Shown in pieces: positions 14,746 through 23,126 of a DNA stretch of 26,095 nt. The notes beneath the pieces were generated by a model. That model worked only from the letters and a program-made list of their open reading frames with translations. It did no database searches and was not told the origin of the DNA. Numbering within the stretch: position 1 is the first letter of the stretch; every line of letters begins with the position of its first letter. The stretch lies in contig CAZMSF010000016.1 of NCBI GenBank assembly GCA_964568885.1, positions 1-26,095 of the forward strand. The letters run 5' to 3'. This stretch comes from JAUSNA01 sp964568885 (GTDB lineage: Bacteria > Patescibacteriota > Microgenomatia > Levybacterales > GWA1-39-11). A program made the position numbers and the translations under genes.

Positions 14746-15096
14746 ATGCTAAAAAACTTAGTACTTCTCTCAGGATTCAGCACATTTGCTGTAGTAATCA
14801 TAATTGCCCTTACCGTATGGCATAACTATCAATTGTCTTCCATATCCCAAACGACACAGGCGCATGTCGTTCCCATTCCCGCCTCTTTTGATAAAAAGAC
14901 ACTTAATGATTTAAAGAAACGCAAAACAATTGATGTTGTTATCGGGGGCAAAAGCGAGATAGTCTCATCAGACTCACAAGATGCAAGCGCAACAACAACA
15001 ATTACTCCGTCTCCTACCATACAAATAACACTTATTGCGTCAGTCAGCGCTACACCAACAGTAACACCTCAAATCGTGCCTACCGGACAACAATGA
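14746..15096 (+). CDS. Small membrane-anchored Thr-rich protein of the pilus-like operon
   Basis: A 116-residue protein I do not recognise. It has one N-terminal membrane helix (about 5-25), a short conserved-looking region with PASFDKKTLNDLKKRK (about 45-60), and a low-complexity Thr/Ser/Pro tail (about 75-116). The ATG at 14746 is chosen because it lies four bases after the PilO-like stop and directly precedes the membrane helix; an upstream in-frame ATG (14698) would overlap that gene. Its place after PilN/PilO is where PilP often sits, and a PilP-like periplasmic connector is one possibility, but no PilP domain is visible. Confidence 0.6.
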   Translation: MLKNLVLLSGFSTFAVVIIIALTVWHNYQLSSISQTTQAHVVPIPASFDKKTLNDLKKRKTIDVVIGGKSEIVSSDSQDASATTTITPSPTIQITLIASVSATPTVTPQIVPTGQQ

Positions 15097-15097
15097 T

Positions 15098-16492
15098 ATG
15101 AAAAAAGGGTTATTCAATAGAAGAATTCCAACAGTATTTGCACTTGTTGTTCTTATGGCAGTTATCGGGATTTCAACACTTCTCATTCAGAAAGGGGTTT
15201 TTTATATTGGAAAAGCAGCTCCCGATACCGAACCGCAAAACTTTTCACTTACAAATATAACCGATACTTCATTTACGGCGGTCTTTACTACATCGGGACA
15301 GGTAGACGCTGTTGTTACTATTAATGATGCAAAAACAGGAAATTCCATTGTGCTAGATGATAGGGACAAAAAAACCGGAGCTCAAGGAAAATACTATTCC
15401 CATCACATTACAGTACCGAATTTGTCTTCCGAAACATCGTATGCCTTCAAACTTCTTGTGGGTGGAAGAGAATATGCCAATCCTTTATATACCGTTAAAA
15501 CGGGAAAAACAATTTCTTCTCTCCCTCCAAATCAAAATCCGCTTTTTGGAAAAATATTATTGCCCGACGGGACAATCGGAAGCGATAGCGTTATCGTTGC
15601 AAAAACCGATGCATCGCAGAATGTCTCTGCAATCACGGATTCCAAAGGAGAATTTATTCTTCCGACAAATTCATTGAGAAATCTTTCAAGCAGTGATTAC
15701 ATTATCTTAAAAAACGAAACCGTGTTCTCAATTTCCGTGTTTCGGCAGACAATGAAAGCTCAGGTTACCGCCACATTCCAAGTTGCCCAAAATTTACCGC
15801 CGGTAACGCTTTTGCAACAATACATTTTTAATCAACTTACCGAAGAGGTATCTACCTCAAGTTCTCAACTTAATGTATCTTTACCCACAAACGGAAAAAC
15901 CGTTGATATCATTAGTCCCAAACAAGGAGAGTCATTTATAGACCAACGCCCATTCTTCACGGGAACATCGTATCCCAACTCAAGTCTGACACTCACAATT
16001 CCTGGCGTTGCCGAGCAACAACTGATAGTAAAGGCGGATGGTTCTTGGTCATATCAAACTCCAAATGGGATCCCTCAAGGAAAACACTCTCTAACAATAA
16101 CCACCACAGATCCAAACAATCCTAAAGTCAGCCTTACAAGAAACTTTACGATATTCCCTCAGGGTTCCCAAGTGGCCGAAAGCGCAACTCCGTCTGCAAC
16201 ACCATCCATAAAGCCAACCGCCACATCAACTCCTACTCCGACTAAAACGCCGACCCCTACAACAAAAACGCCAAGCGTCACTCCCTCTGTCTCACCGTCT
16301 GCTTCTCCCTCTGCTACCCCCACGGCTACCGCTACTCCAACCTCACTTCCGACGATGAAACCAACCGTTTATTACACTCCCACAAAGCTTCCCCCAATTG
16401 AAAAGCCGGGAGGAGCAGAAAACACGGTTGTGCTTACAGGAATTTCGGTTTTTCTTATCCTCGCAGGCACCGTGTTGCTGTTTGCTCTTTAG
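15098..16492 (+). CDS. Multi-domain stalked surface protein (FN3-like, carboxypeptidase-regulatory-like, Ig-like)
   Basis: A 464-residue protein with an N-terminal membrane helix (about 10-30). An FN3-like domain follows (about 44-135; FSLTNITDTSFTAVFTT and SSETSYAFKLLVGGREY), then a carboxypeptidase-regulatory-like fold (about 148-225; GKILLPDGT and ITDSKGEFILP) and a bacterial Ig-like domain (about 268-353; ISPKQGESFIDQRPFFTGTSYPNSSLTL and ADGSWSYQ). A Thr/Pro/Ser stalk (about 360-430) leads to a C-terminal hydrophobic helix preceded by KPGGAENT and ending LLFAL without basic residues. It contains no cysteine. It starts one base after the small Thr-rich gene and ends the pilus-like operon, so it may be displayed by, or anchor, that apparatus. 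The ligand is unknown. Confidence 0.78.
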   Translation: MKKGLFNRRIPTVFALVVLMAVIGISTLLIQKGVFYIGKAAPDTEPQNFSLTNITDTSFTAVFTTSGQVDAVVTINDAKTGNSIVLDDRDKKTGAQGKYYSHHITVPNLSSETSYAFKLLVGGREYANPLYTVKTGKTISSLPPNQNPLFGKILLPDGTIGSDSVIVAKTDASQNVSAITDSKGEFILPTNSLRNLSSSDYIILKNETVFSISVFRQTMKAQVTATFQVAQNLPPVTLLQQYIFNQLTEEVSTSSSQLNVSLPTNGKTVDIISPKQGESFIDQRPFFTGTSYPNSSLTLTIPGVAEQQLIVKADGSWSYQTPNGIPQGKHSLTITTTDPNNPKVSLTRNFTIFPQGSQVAESATPSATPSIKPTATSTPTPTKTPTPTTKTPSVTPSVSPSASPSATPTATATPTSLPTMKPTVYYTPTKLPPIEKPGGAENTVVLTGISVFLILAGTVLLFAL

Positions 16493-16506
16493 AGGTAATC
16501 ACGCGC

Positions 16507-16534
16507 TTGTTTTCTTAACTCATTTTGTTATAGT
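16507..16534 (+). promoter_or_regulatory. Extended -10 promoter giving a leaderless FAD-oxidoreductase transcript
   Basis: TTGTTT (16507-16512), 16 bases, then TATAGT (16529-16534) preceded by TGT, forming an extended -10. The ATG at 16543 is only eight bases after the -10, so transcription would begin at or within two bases of the start codon. Confidence 0.55.
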
Positions 16535-16542
16535 CTAAAAAC

Positions 16543-17826
16543 ATGAAAATCTGTGTAATCGGTGCCGGCTTTACCGGGCTCGCAGCGGCCTACTATTTAC
16601 AAAAAAAGGGTCATGTGGTGACCGTTATTGAAAAGGATAAATTACCAGGTGGACTTGCAATCGGATACAAAGAACGGGGGTGGGACTGGACTCTTGAACA
16701 ACACTACCACCATTGGTTTACGAATGATAGGAGCGTTCTTGAATTGGCTAACGAAATTAATCACAAAGTCATCATAAAAAGACCGAAAACATCGTCATTT
16801 GTTGAAGGAAATATTTATCAACTTGACTCTCCGGTCTCATTGTTAAAATTTCCGAAAATTCCTATTATTGACAGGTTCCGAACCGGAATAGCACTAGCTC
16901 TTCTTAAATATAACCCCCTATGGAAACCGTTAGAAAATTACAGAGCCGTTCCTTACCTTAAAAAATTTATGGGCGAAAAAAGCTATAGAACGATATGGGA
17001 ACCATTGATGGTAAATAAATTAGGCAACTATGCACCTTCTGTTTCGTTGGCGTGGTTTTGGGCAAGAATCTACAAGCGCACCCCGAGTCTTGCGTACCCT
17101 GAAGGTGGATTTCTCAATTTTGCAAATCATCTTGAAAAAGTACTATTAAAAAATAATGTTGTGATTCATCATGAAACCGAAGTGCTTGGTATTGACGCAA
17201 AAAAAATCCCACGAATAACATTCCAAAGGAACAACAAAACCCAAGAAGAAGTATTTGATAAAATTATTGTAACCGTTCCGACACCCTTGTTCATTAAAAT
17301 TGCCCCCACTCTTCCCAAAAAATACGTTGACTCACTTACTCGTCTTAAAGGGATAGGTGCGATAAATTTAGTCCTTCGTCTCTCAAAACAATTTATGAAA
17401 GATGGAACGTATTGGCTTAATATGTGCGATATAAAATCTCCAATTCTGGCGGTTGTCGAACACACAAATTTCATGAACTCAAAATCATATAACGGAGAGC
17501 GCCTTTTATATGTCGGGAATTATAATCCAACCACCGACAGGAAATTTTCGATGGACGAGAATGAATTACTTGACCTCTATCATCCTTACCTTGATAAAAT
17601 CAACCCCGGCTATAAAAAAACAATAATAGGAAAAAAGGTTTTTAAGGCTTTTTTCGCTCAGCCTATTATTCCTCCCCATTATTCCAGGCAGATTCCCTCA
17701 TTTAGTACCCCGTTAAAAGATGTATACCTTGCCAATATTCAGCAAGTGTATCCATGGGATAGGGGAACAAATTATGCAGTCGAGTTAGGCAAAAAGATTT
17801 CTGACTATATAGAAAATGAGAAATAG
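16543..17826 (+). CDS. FAD-dependent oxidoreductase, flavin amine oxidase / protoporphyrinogen-oxidase-like
   Basis: A 427-residue flavoprotein. The Rossmann dinucleotide motif GAGFTG (7-12) and the acidic end of strand two (Glu30 in VIEKD), followed by LPGG, define the FAD-binding site. PEGGFLNFANHLEK near the middle and a C-terminal stretch with NIQQVYPWDRGTNYAVELGKK match the amine-oxidase/HemY-like group. Because it is co-directional and overlaps (by 11 bases) a GT-C glycosyltransferase, a role in modifying a lipid-linked or surface sugar is more likely than heme synthesis; no other heme gene is present. Desaturase or mutase activity cannot be excluded. Confidence 0.82.
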   Translation: MKICVIGAGFTGLAAAYYLQKKGHVVTVIEKDKLPGGLAIGYKERGWDWTLEQHYHHWFTNDRSVLELANEINHKVIIKRPKTSSFVEGNIYQLDSPVSLLKFPKIPIIDRFRTGIALALLKYNPLWKPLENYRAVPYLKKFMGEKSYRTIWEPLMVNKLGNYAPSVSLAWFWARIYKRTPSLAYPEGGFLNFANHLEKVLLKNNVVIHHETEVLGIDAKKIPRITFQRNNKTQEEVFDKIIVTVPTPLFIKIAPTLPKKYVDSLTRLKGIGAINLVLRLSKQFMKDGTYWLNMCDIKSPILAVVEHTNFMNSKSYNGERLLYVGNYNPTTDRKFSMDENELLDLYHPYLDKINPGYKKTIIGKKVFKAFFAQPIIPPHYSRQIPSFSTPLKDVYLANIQQVYPWDRGTNYAVELGKKISDYIENEK

Positions 17827-19477
17827 TCTCCCGGATGTCGCAAAGAAAATTCTTATACTGTTGGTGTTTGTTGGGATTTTTCTGCGGTCTTATCATTTAT
17901 CATGGGGTAGTCCTTATTTCTTTCATCCGGATGAAAGAAATATTGCAAGTGCGGTCAGCGGACTTTCGTACCCCCAACAACTTAACCCGCATTTTTATGC
18001 TTACGGAACACTTCCAATCTATTCTATTTATTTTTTCGGAGTTACCTCCAACGTGATCCGCAATTTCTTACACCACAGCTCGTCTCAACCTACAATCGTA
18101 CCATTTGAAGATGCGGTTATTATCTCCAGGATTTTTTCACTTTTCTTAAGCATCCTTATGCTCCAACTCATATATACGGTCGGAAAAAAAGTCGGTGGGC
18201 AAAAATTGGCAACCATCGGTTTACTTCTCTCATTATTTAGCGTGGGGCTCATTCAATATACTCACTTTGGTACATTTGAAATATGGTTGACTTTTTTTAC
18301 TTTACTTTTGCTGTATGCTCTCATACGATACCTTGAAACATTCAGCAATGCTTATATTATATTTGGAAGTATAATTCTTGGATTTCTACTTTCAATTAAA
18401 ATTTCATCCCTCGCTTACTTGCCTCTCTGTCTTTCCATTATCATTTTTTACGACGTTGAAAGAATAAGAAAGAAAAAAAAGAAAACCTTTCTTCTCATAG
18501 AAAAACTCGTAATGAAACTTGTATTCATTTTTAGCATTCCTTTCATTACCCTATTCTTCACATCTCCTTATTATTGGTTCGATAATACCGGTTTTTTAAA
18601 TAGCATGAATTACGAATCCGGAGTAGCGTTGGGTAAATATATTGTCTTTTACACTCAATCCTTCATTCAGTCTATTCCCGGCCTCTTTCAATTACTTCGT
18701 ATTTTTCCGTTTCTTCTTAACCCTTTTGTTGCTCTATTAGCGGTCATCGTCACACCATTTGTCATTAAGGATACATGGAAAACTAAGAATCAAAAAATGG
18801 TATTGATTATACTTTTTCTTCTTTTGTCTTTTTTCTCGCAAGCCTTTCTTTTTGTCAAATGGACAAGGTACTATATTCCGACTCTCCCTTTTATCTACCT
18901 ATTCCTTGCTAAAGGAATTGAGCTTTTTGCAAAATTCAAAAAGAAAAGATATTCTATTTATCTCACTGTCGCACTTGTCTTCATTTCTCTTTTTTATTCC
19001 TTGGCATACTTTAAAGTAGTTTTGGTCGATACCGATACACGGCTGGAAGCCGTTTCTTGGGCTAGAAATAATATCCGGTCCGACGCGAAAATTTTGACAG
19101 AGCCATTTGATTTGGGAATTACCCCTTTTAACCCGCATTTTTCGGCTATTAAAATATTCGATTTTTATCAACTCGATGATATAAAGGAGAAGGAGAAAGA
19201 ATTAGAAAAAGAACTTAAGTTGTCTCGATATATCATTTTGCCAAGTCAAAGAATTGTTCAATCCAGACTTATGACCCCCCAATTGTTCCCAAAAAGCAGT
19301 CAATTCTATAAAAGACTTTTTGAGAACAAAGGAAGTTTTACCAAGATTTACGAAACACCCTGCGATGTGCTTTGCACTATTTTATATTCCGGAAGCCCTG
19401 TCTATTCGTATGAACAAACCGTAAATATATTTGATAGACCAACCGTTTATATTTTTAAAAAAAAGGGCGATAATTAA
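17816..19477 (+). CDS. GT-C family membrane glycosyltransferase (PMT/GT39-like), first of tandem pair
   Basis: A 553-residue protein with about 10-12 membrane helices. After helix one it has FFHPDERN (Asp39, Glu40), the acidic GT-C motif, then LNPHFYAYGTLPIY in the first large loop. The C-terminal soluble part contains TRLEAVSWARNNI and ends DRPTVYIFKKKG. These landmarks recur in the same order in the next gene. The ATG overlaps the end of the oxidoreductase gene. It is expected to use a polyprenyl-phospho-sugar donor at the outer face of the membrane. Confidence 0.85.
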   Translation: MRNSLPDVAKKILILLVFVGIFLRSYHLSWGSPYFFHPDERNIASAVSGLSYPQQLNPHFYAYGTLPIYSIYFFGVTSNVIRNFLHHSSSQPTIVPFEDAVIISRIFSLFLSILMLQLIYTVGKKVGGQKLATIGLLLSLFSVGLIQYTHFGTFEIWLTFFTLLLLYALIRYLETFSNAYIIFGSIILGFLLSIKISSLAYLPLCLSIIIFYDVERIRKKKKKTFLLIEKLVMKLVFIFSIPFITLFFTSPYYWFDNTGFLNSMNYESGVALGKYIVFYTQSFIQSIPGLFQLLRIFPFLLNPFVALLAVIVTPFVIKDTWKTKNQKMVLIILFLLLSFFSQAFLFVKWTRYYIPTLPFIYLFLAKGIELFAKFKKKRYSIYLTVALVFISLFYSLAYFKVVLVDTDTRLEAVSWARNNIRSDAKILTEPFDLGITPFNPHFSAIKIFDFYQLDDIKEKEKELEKELKLSRYIILPSQRIVQSRLMTPQLFPKSSQFYKRLFENKGSFTKIYETPCDVLCTILYSGSPVYSYEQTVNIFDRPTVYIFKKKGDN

Positions 19478-19484
19478 TAGACTA

Positions 19485-21224
19485 ATGAAGAAGAAAAAGA
19501 ATTCAAAAAAAAATAATCCGCACTTCTTGTTATTTAACTCTCTCATCGCGCTAAAGAATAAATTCTCAACATATATATATCTTCTTCTTATAATAATTGT
19601 CGGATTTTACTTCAGAACATTTAATGTCAATTGGGACAGCGGGTTTTATTTTCATCCTGACGAACGGGCAATAGTCATGTTTACCGTTCCCCTGCAGTTT
19701 CCCAAGAATTTAAATGAATTTCTTTCACCTGCAAGTCAGCTTAATCCTCATTTTTTTGCCTATGGAAATTTTCCCCTCTACATTTTAAGGTTTTTTTCCG
19801 AACTTGCTTCCCATATAGATCCTGCTTTTAAAGAGTATTCGCAGATGTATGTCGTCGGGAGGATTATCTCCGCATCATTCGATACCTTTACAATATTTGT
19901 TGTTTTCCTCTTGGCATCGTCTATTTTTTCAAAAAGGACCGGTCTTTTTGCTGCTCTCTCATACGCTCTTTTTGTTTTCCCCATTCAGTCTTCTCACTTC
20001 TTTACGGTTGACACCATGCTTACCTTCTTTATGACGGGGGTGCTCCTTTTACTGGTTTCTATAGCAAATAACCGGAGTAGTACACTCTTTGTTTTCCTAG
20101 GTCTTTTTTACGGACTTGCGCTTGCCACAAAGATAAGTGCTTTCGTAATTTTTCCATTGATATTTGGACTTTTTTTTATTCTTCTTTTTCGTTCATCTAA
20201 AAAAAGGGGTGCACAATTATACTTACTCAAGAAAATATTCCTTTTTGTGGCAACGACCCTTCTAATATTTGTCGTAACTCAGCCATACGCTTTAATAGAT
20301 TTTCAAGAGTTTGTAAAACAAACGGTAGCACAATCTCAAATGTCAAAAGACCCTTTCGTTTTTCCTTATACATTGCAATATGTTGGAAAAATACCTTTTC
20401 TGTATGAATTTCTCAACATTTTTCTATGGGGAGTCGGCCCACTAATGGGCATCTTTTTCTTGTTGGGGTTTATCAAGCTTTTCAGGTCAACACTAAAAAA
20501 AGGCGTTCAGTCATTGCAAACCGTCATTGTCATTGTCTATTTCTTATTTTATTTTATTCTTTTCGGAAGTTTTGCCGTAGGCTGGATGAGATACATGCTT
20601 CCTATTTATCCTATTCTTGCGCTATTTTGCGGATGGCTTATTTCGGAACAGATATTAACCCACTTTAAACCCGTAAATTACGCTACAAAAAAATTCATGC
20701 TCTTTTTGTTTTTAATAATCGTTCTCCTGTATCCCGTCTCTTTCATCACAATCTACACAAAACCAAACACCAGAATTCAAGCATCGAACTGGATAAACAA
20801 CAATATACCGTATGGAAGTAGCCTGGCAGTCGAACATTGGGACGATGCATTGCCCGTATATGGGATGATGAACTACCAACAAATTACTCTGCCGCTATAC
20901 GACAGGGATACACCCGCTAAATGGCAAGAAATAAATCAGAAGTTAAAGACAAGCGACTACATCATTATTGCCTCAAAAAGACTTTATATCCCATTGCAGA
21001 AGCTAACAGATTGCAAAAAACTTCCTTCATATAGGTGCTACCCGATTACCGCGCGGTATTACAAAGATTTGTTCTCGGGAAAACTCGGATTTTCGAAGGT
21101 AGCTGAATTTGTCGAATATCCAACTATTCCTTTCATTAATTTCAAAATTAATGATTTCTCTTCCGATGAAACATTTACCGTATCCGACCATCCAAAAGTT
21201 ATGATTTTTAAAAAAACACACTAA
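19485..21224 (+). CDS. GT-C family membrane glycosyltransferase, second of tandem pair
   Basis: A 579-residue paralogue of the preceding gene. A very basic N-terminus (MKKKKNSKKNN) is followed by helix one, FYFHPDERA (Asp59, Glu60), LNPHFFAYGNFPLY, about 10 more helices and a C-terminal domain with TRIQASNWINNNI and SDHPKVMIFKKT. The shared N- and C-terminal landmarks point to a gene duplication followed by divergence. I chose the ATG at 19485, seven bases after the previous stop; an upstream frame start at 19431 would overlap that gene. It ends six bases from the convergent gene on the other strand, with no obvious terminator. Confidence 0.85.
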   Translation: MKKKKNSKKNNPHFLLFNSLIALKNKFSTYIYLLLIIIVGFYFRTFNVNWDSGFYFHPDERAIVMFTVPLQFPKNLNEFLSPASQLNPHFFAYGNFPLYILRFFSELASHIDPAFKEYSQMYVVGRIISASFDTFTIFVVFLLASSIFSKRTGLFAALSYALFVFPIQSSHFFTVDTMLTFFMTGVLLLLVSIANNRSSTLFVFLGLFYGLALATKISAFVIFPLIFGLFFILLFRSSKKRGAQLYLLKKIFLFVATTLLIFVVTQPYALIDFQEFVKQTVAQSQMSKDPFVFPYTLQYVGKIPFLYEFLNIFLWGVGPLMGIFFLLGFIKLFRSTLKKGVQSLQTVIVIVYFLFYFILFGSFAVGWMRYMLPIYPILALFCGWLISEQILTHFKPVNYATKKFMLFLFLIIVLLYPVSFITIYTKPNTRIQASNWINNNIPYGSSLAVEHWDDALPVYGMMNYQQITLPLYDRDTPAKWQEINQKLKTSDYIIIASKRLYIPLQKLTDCKKLPSYRCYPITARYYKDLFSGKLGFSKVAEFVEYPTIPFINFKINDFSSDETFTVSDHPKVMIFKKTH

Positions 21225-21230
21225 ATTCTA

Positions 21231-21788
21231 CTACTGCTTAATGTGAAACAGCGTTCTTATTACCGCGAACGATGACAGGAGGCTTTCTCCCTGTGGTGTA
21301 AGAAAATAGCCCTTCTTACCTTTTGCAACGGTCCCGCTTTTTTGTTGTTCGTAAAAACGCCGTTCCACAGCTTTTTGGCGCACTATGTAATCGGTATATA
21401 AATCTTTCTGCATTTGTTCCTTCGTAACATTCCGATTTTTTCCAATTTCCTGCAAAATAAAAACGGTAACCGACCTGTCTACAGTCACCGGTACTAAAGT
21501 AAAAAATACCAAATTCAACGAAAATATCATGCAGATAATCACTGCTACATCTCGCGCATCAAATTTATTTCCGACTACTTTTTTCATCACAAACAGTGAC
21601 AATAGCGCCGTACCGATGCATGAAATAAAAAGTAAAATGATGCCTCTATAAAACAGTATGTCAATATTGGCAAAAAGTGAAGTTGAGAAAAGACCAATAA
21701 AAACAATCGTACCGAACAGAAAGCCAAGAATGTAAAAAAGAATGCGTATCACATGTACATCATGACAAAATATTTTGTAAAAATCCAT
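21231..21788 (-). CDS. Membrane protein with possible winged-helix C-terminal domain
   Basis: A 185-residue protein not recognised by family. About four membrane helices occupy the first 110 residues (start MDFYKIF). A soluble, charged tail follows (about 115-185), beginning with NVTKEQMQKDLYTDYIVRQKAVERRFYEQQKSG and ending with KGKKGYFLTPQGESLLSSFAVI. The spacing helix-helix-wing and the phrase FLTPQGESLL look like the end of a winged-helix DNA- or protein-binding domain, but the pattern is short. I chose the ATG at 21788; an ATG at 21836 would extend into the promoter of the divergent gene. It is transcribed away from the GT-C-like gene with 50 bases between starts. Confidence 0.6.
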   Translation of the reverse strand: MDFYKIFCHDVHVIRILFYILGFLFGTIVFIGLFSTSLFANIDILFYRGIILLFISCIGTALLSLFVMKKVVGNKFDARDVAVIICMIFSLNLVFFTLVPVTVDRSVTVFILQEIGKNRNVTKEQMQKDLYTDYIVRQKAVERRFYEQQKSGTVAKGKKGYFLTPQGESLLSSFAVIRTLFHIKQ

Positions 21789-21802
21789 TGTCGCGCTTAT
21801 GC

Positions 21803-21832
21803 TTGATGATAATGCGTCATATTTGCTACGAT
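21803..21832 (+). promoter_or_regulatory. Extended -10 promoter for the GT-C-like gene at 21839 (leaderless)
   Basis: TTGATG (21803-21808), an 18-base spacer and TACGAT (21827-21832) preceded by TGC, an extended -10. The start codon follows the -10 by six bases, so the transcript would be leaderless. The promoter lies in the 50-base space shared with the divergent membrane protein gene. Confidence 0.5.
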
Positions 21833-21838
21833 ACAAAT

Positions 21839-23074
21839 ATGAATAAATTTCTTGAAAAGATTTCTATTGAAATTGTACTTCTCATTCTACTTTCCATATT
21901 AATCGCTTCCTACACATTCATGCTCCCTTTCGTAAAAGATATGTATATTCCGCATACGCTTCTTAGGGAACTCAGCCAAAGTTTTATCCATGGAAAACTA
22001 TTTCTTGCCAATCCGTCGTTAGGGATTGGGGATATCGCGCTATTTGAGAACAAGTTTTACCTCTTTTATGGACCTTTTCCTTCCCTTTTTCTTGCTCCAT
22101 TGGTTTTTCTTATTCCGTCAATAAACCAACATTTTGTCCTTCTCCCCTTTTTCATCGGTGCGTTTTATTGTTTTTTGAAAATTTTTTTCCGTGTTACCAA
22201 TTCATGGAAAAAATCTCTATATCTAGTGTTTGGATTTTTTTTTGGAACTTCCGTATGGTTCTTGGCATCAATAAATATTACGGCGTATGTTGTTCAGCTC
22301 ATGGCGATTTTTCTTCTAATAATCTCTCTTTACTTCTACATCAATAAAAAGAGTCTGTTGCTGAGCGGACTCATATTCTCCTTTATGGTTGCGACAAGAC
22401 TCATGTTAATTTTAACACTCGTCTTTTTTGTAGTTGATATTCTTCGCTCAAACACCTCTCATCGCAAGAAGTTACTCAACATATTAATTTTTACGACACC
22501 ATTATTGGTAGTTCTTACAGGATTAGGGTTTTATAATTTTGCTCGATTTCATAATCTACTCGATAGCGGATACAACTATAATATTAGCGACAACAGGAAC
22601 ATAATGTTTGTGAGTGCAAAAGCGCATGGTTTTTTTTCACTCTCTCATATTCCCGGAAACATCTATTATGGCTTCCTAAAACCCCTCGACCCAATTTTTG
22701 AAAATGTCTATAGCCATGTACTCAAATTTCCTTACTTCAAAGCCGACCCTTCAGGCTTTAGTATTTTTCTTTCTTCTCCCTTCCTCTTATATATATTCTA
22801 TAAAGTAAAAAGAGGCCGATATTTTATCCCTTCTATTGCCGCGATTTTTGTAGTTATGATAAGCGTTCTTATGTATTTCAGTAGCGGAACATGGACGTAC
22901 GGGTATCGGTATGCATTGGATTATTTTCCTTTCCTTTTTATTATCCTTGCATATGTATTCAAATATCATTTTTCTCTTACCGTCAGGCTTCTTATTATCT
23001 TTTCCATTATCTTCAATGCCTTTTTTATGTATAGCATGTGGGGTGTCTATCCTCTTCTTCCTAACCCCATTTAG
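21839..23074 (+). CDS. Polytopic membrane protein, probable GT-C-like glycosyltransferase
   Basis: A 411-residue protein with about 10 hydrophobic helices. In the first outer loop it has a GIGDIALFENKFYLFYGPFPSLFLAP stretch, and later FYNFARFHNLLDSGYNY, SHIPGNIYYGFLKP and SSGTWTYGYRYALDYFPFLF. The topology and the acidic residues of the first loop fit the GT-C superfamily, but the DE pair seen in neighbouring GT-C genes is absent, so family placement is tentative. The ATG at 21839 is supported by a promoter directly in front of it. Neighbouring sugar-modifying and GT-C genes support an envelope-glycan role. Confidence 0.65.
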   Translation: MNKFLEKISIEIVLLILLSILIASYTFMLPFVKDMYIPHTLLRELSQSFIHGKLFLANPSLGIGDIALFENKFYLFYGPFPSLFLAPLVFLIPSINQHFVLLPFFIGAFYCFLKIFFRVTNSWKKSLYLVFGFFFGTSVWFLASINITAYVVQLMAIFLLIISLYFYINKKSLLLSGLIFSFMVATRLMLILTLVFFVVDILRSNTSHRKKLLNILIFTTPLLVVLTGLGFYNFARFHNLLDSGYNYNISDNRNIMFVSAKAHGFFSLSHIPGNIYYGFLKPLDPIFENVYSHVLKFPYFKADPSGFSIFLSSPFLLYIFYKVKRGRYFIPSIAAIFVVMISVLMYFSSGTWTYGYRYALDYFPFLFIILAYVFKYHFSLTVRLLIIFSIIFNAFFMYSMWGVYPLLPNPI

Positions 23075-23089
23075 GCGGTTGCCCAATCC

Positions 23090-23119
23090 TTGCTTTTGCG
23101 TAATTGGTGGTTGTACAAT
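23090..23119 (+). promoter_or_regulatory. Candidate promoter for the sugar epimerase gene (near leaderless)
   Basis: TTGCTT (23090-23095), 18 bases, then TACAAT (23114-23119). The -10 ends seven bases before the ATG at 23127, implying a leaderless mRNA. The -35 match is weak. Confidence 0.4.
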
Positions 23120-23126
23120 ATTCCCT

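Noticed and set aside
22911..23126. A 72-residue hydrophobic N-terminal extension of the sugar epimerase
   Set aside because: It is the out-of-frame end of the upstream membrane protein gene; the SDR fold begins shortly after the ATG at 23127, which has a promoter in front.
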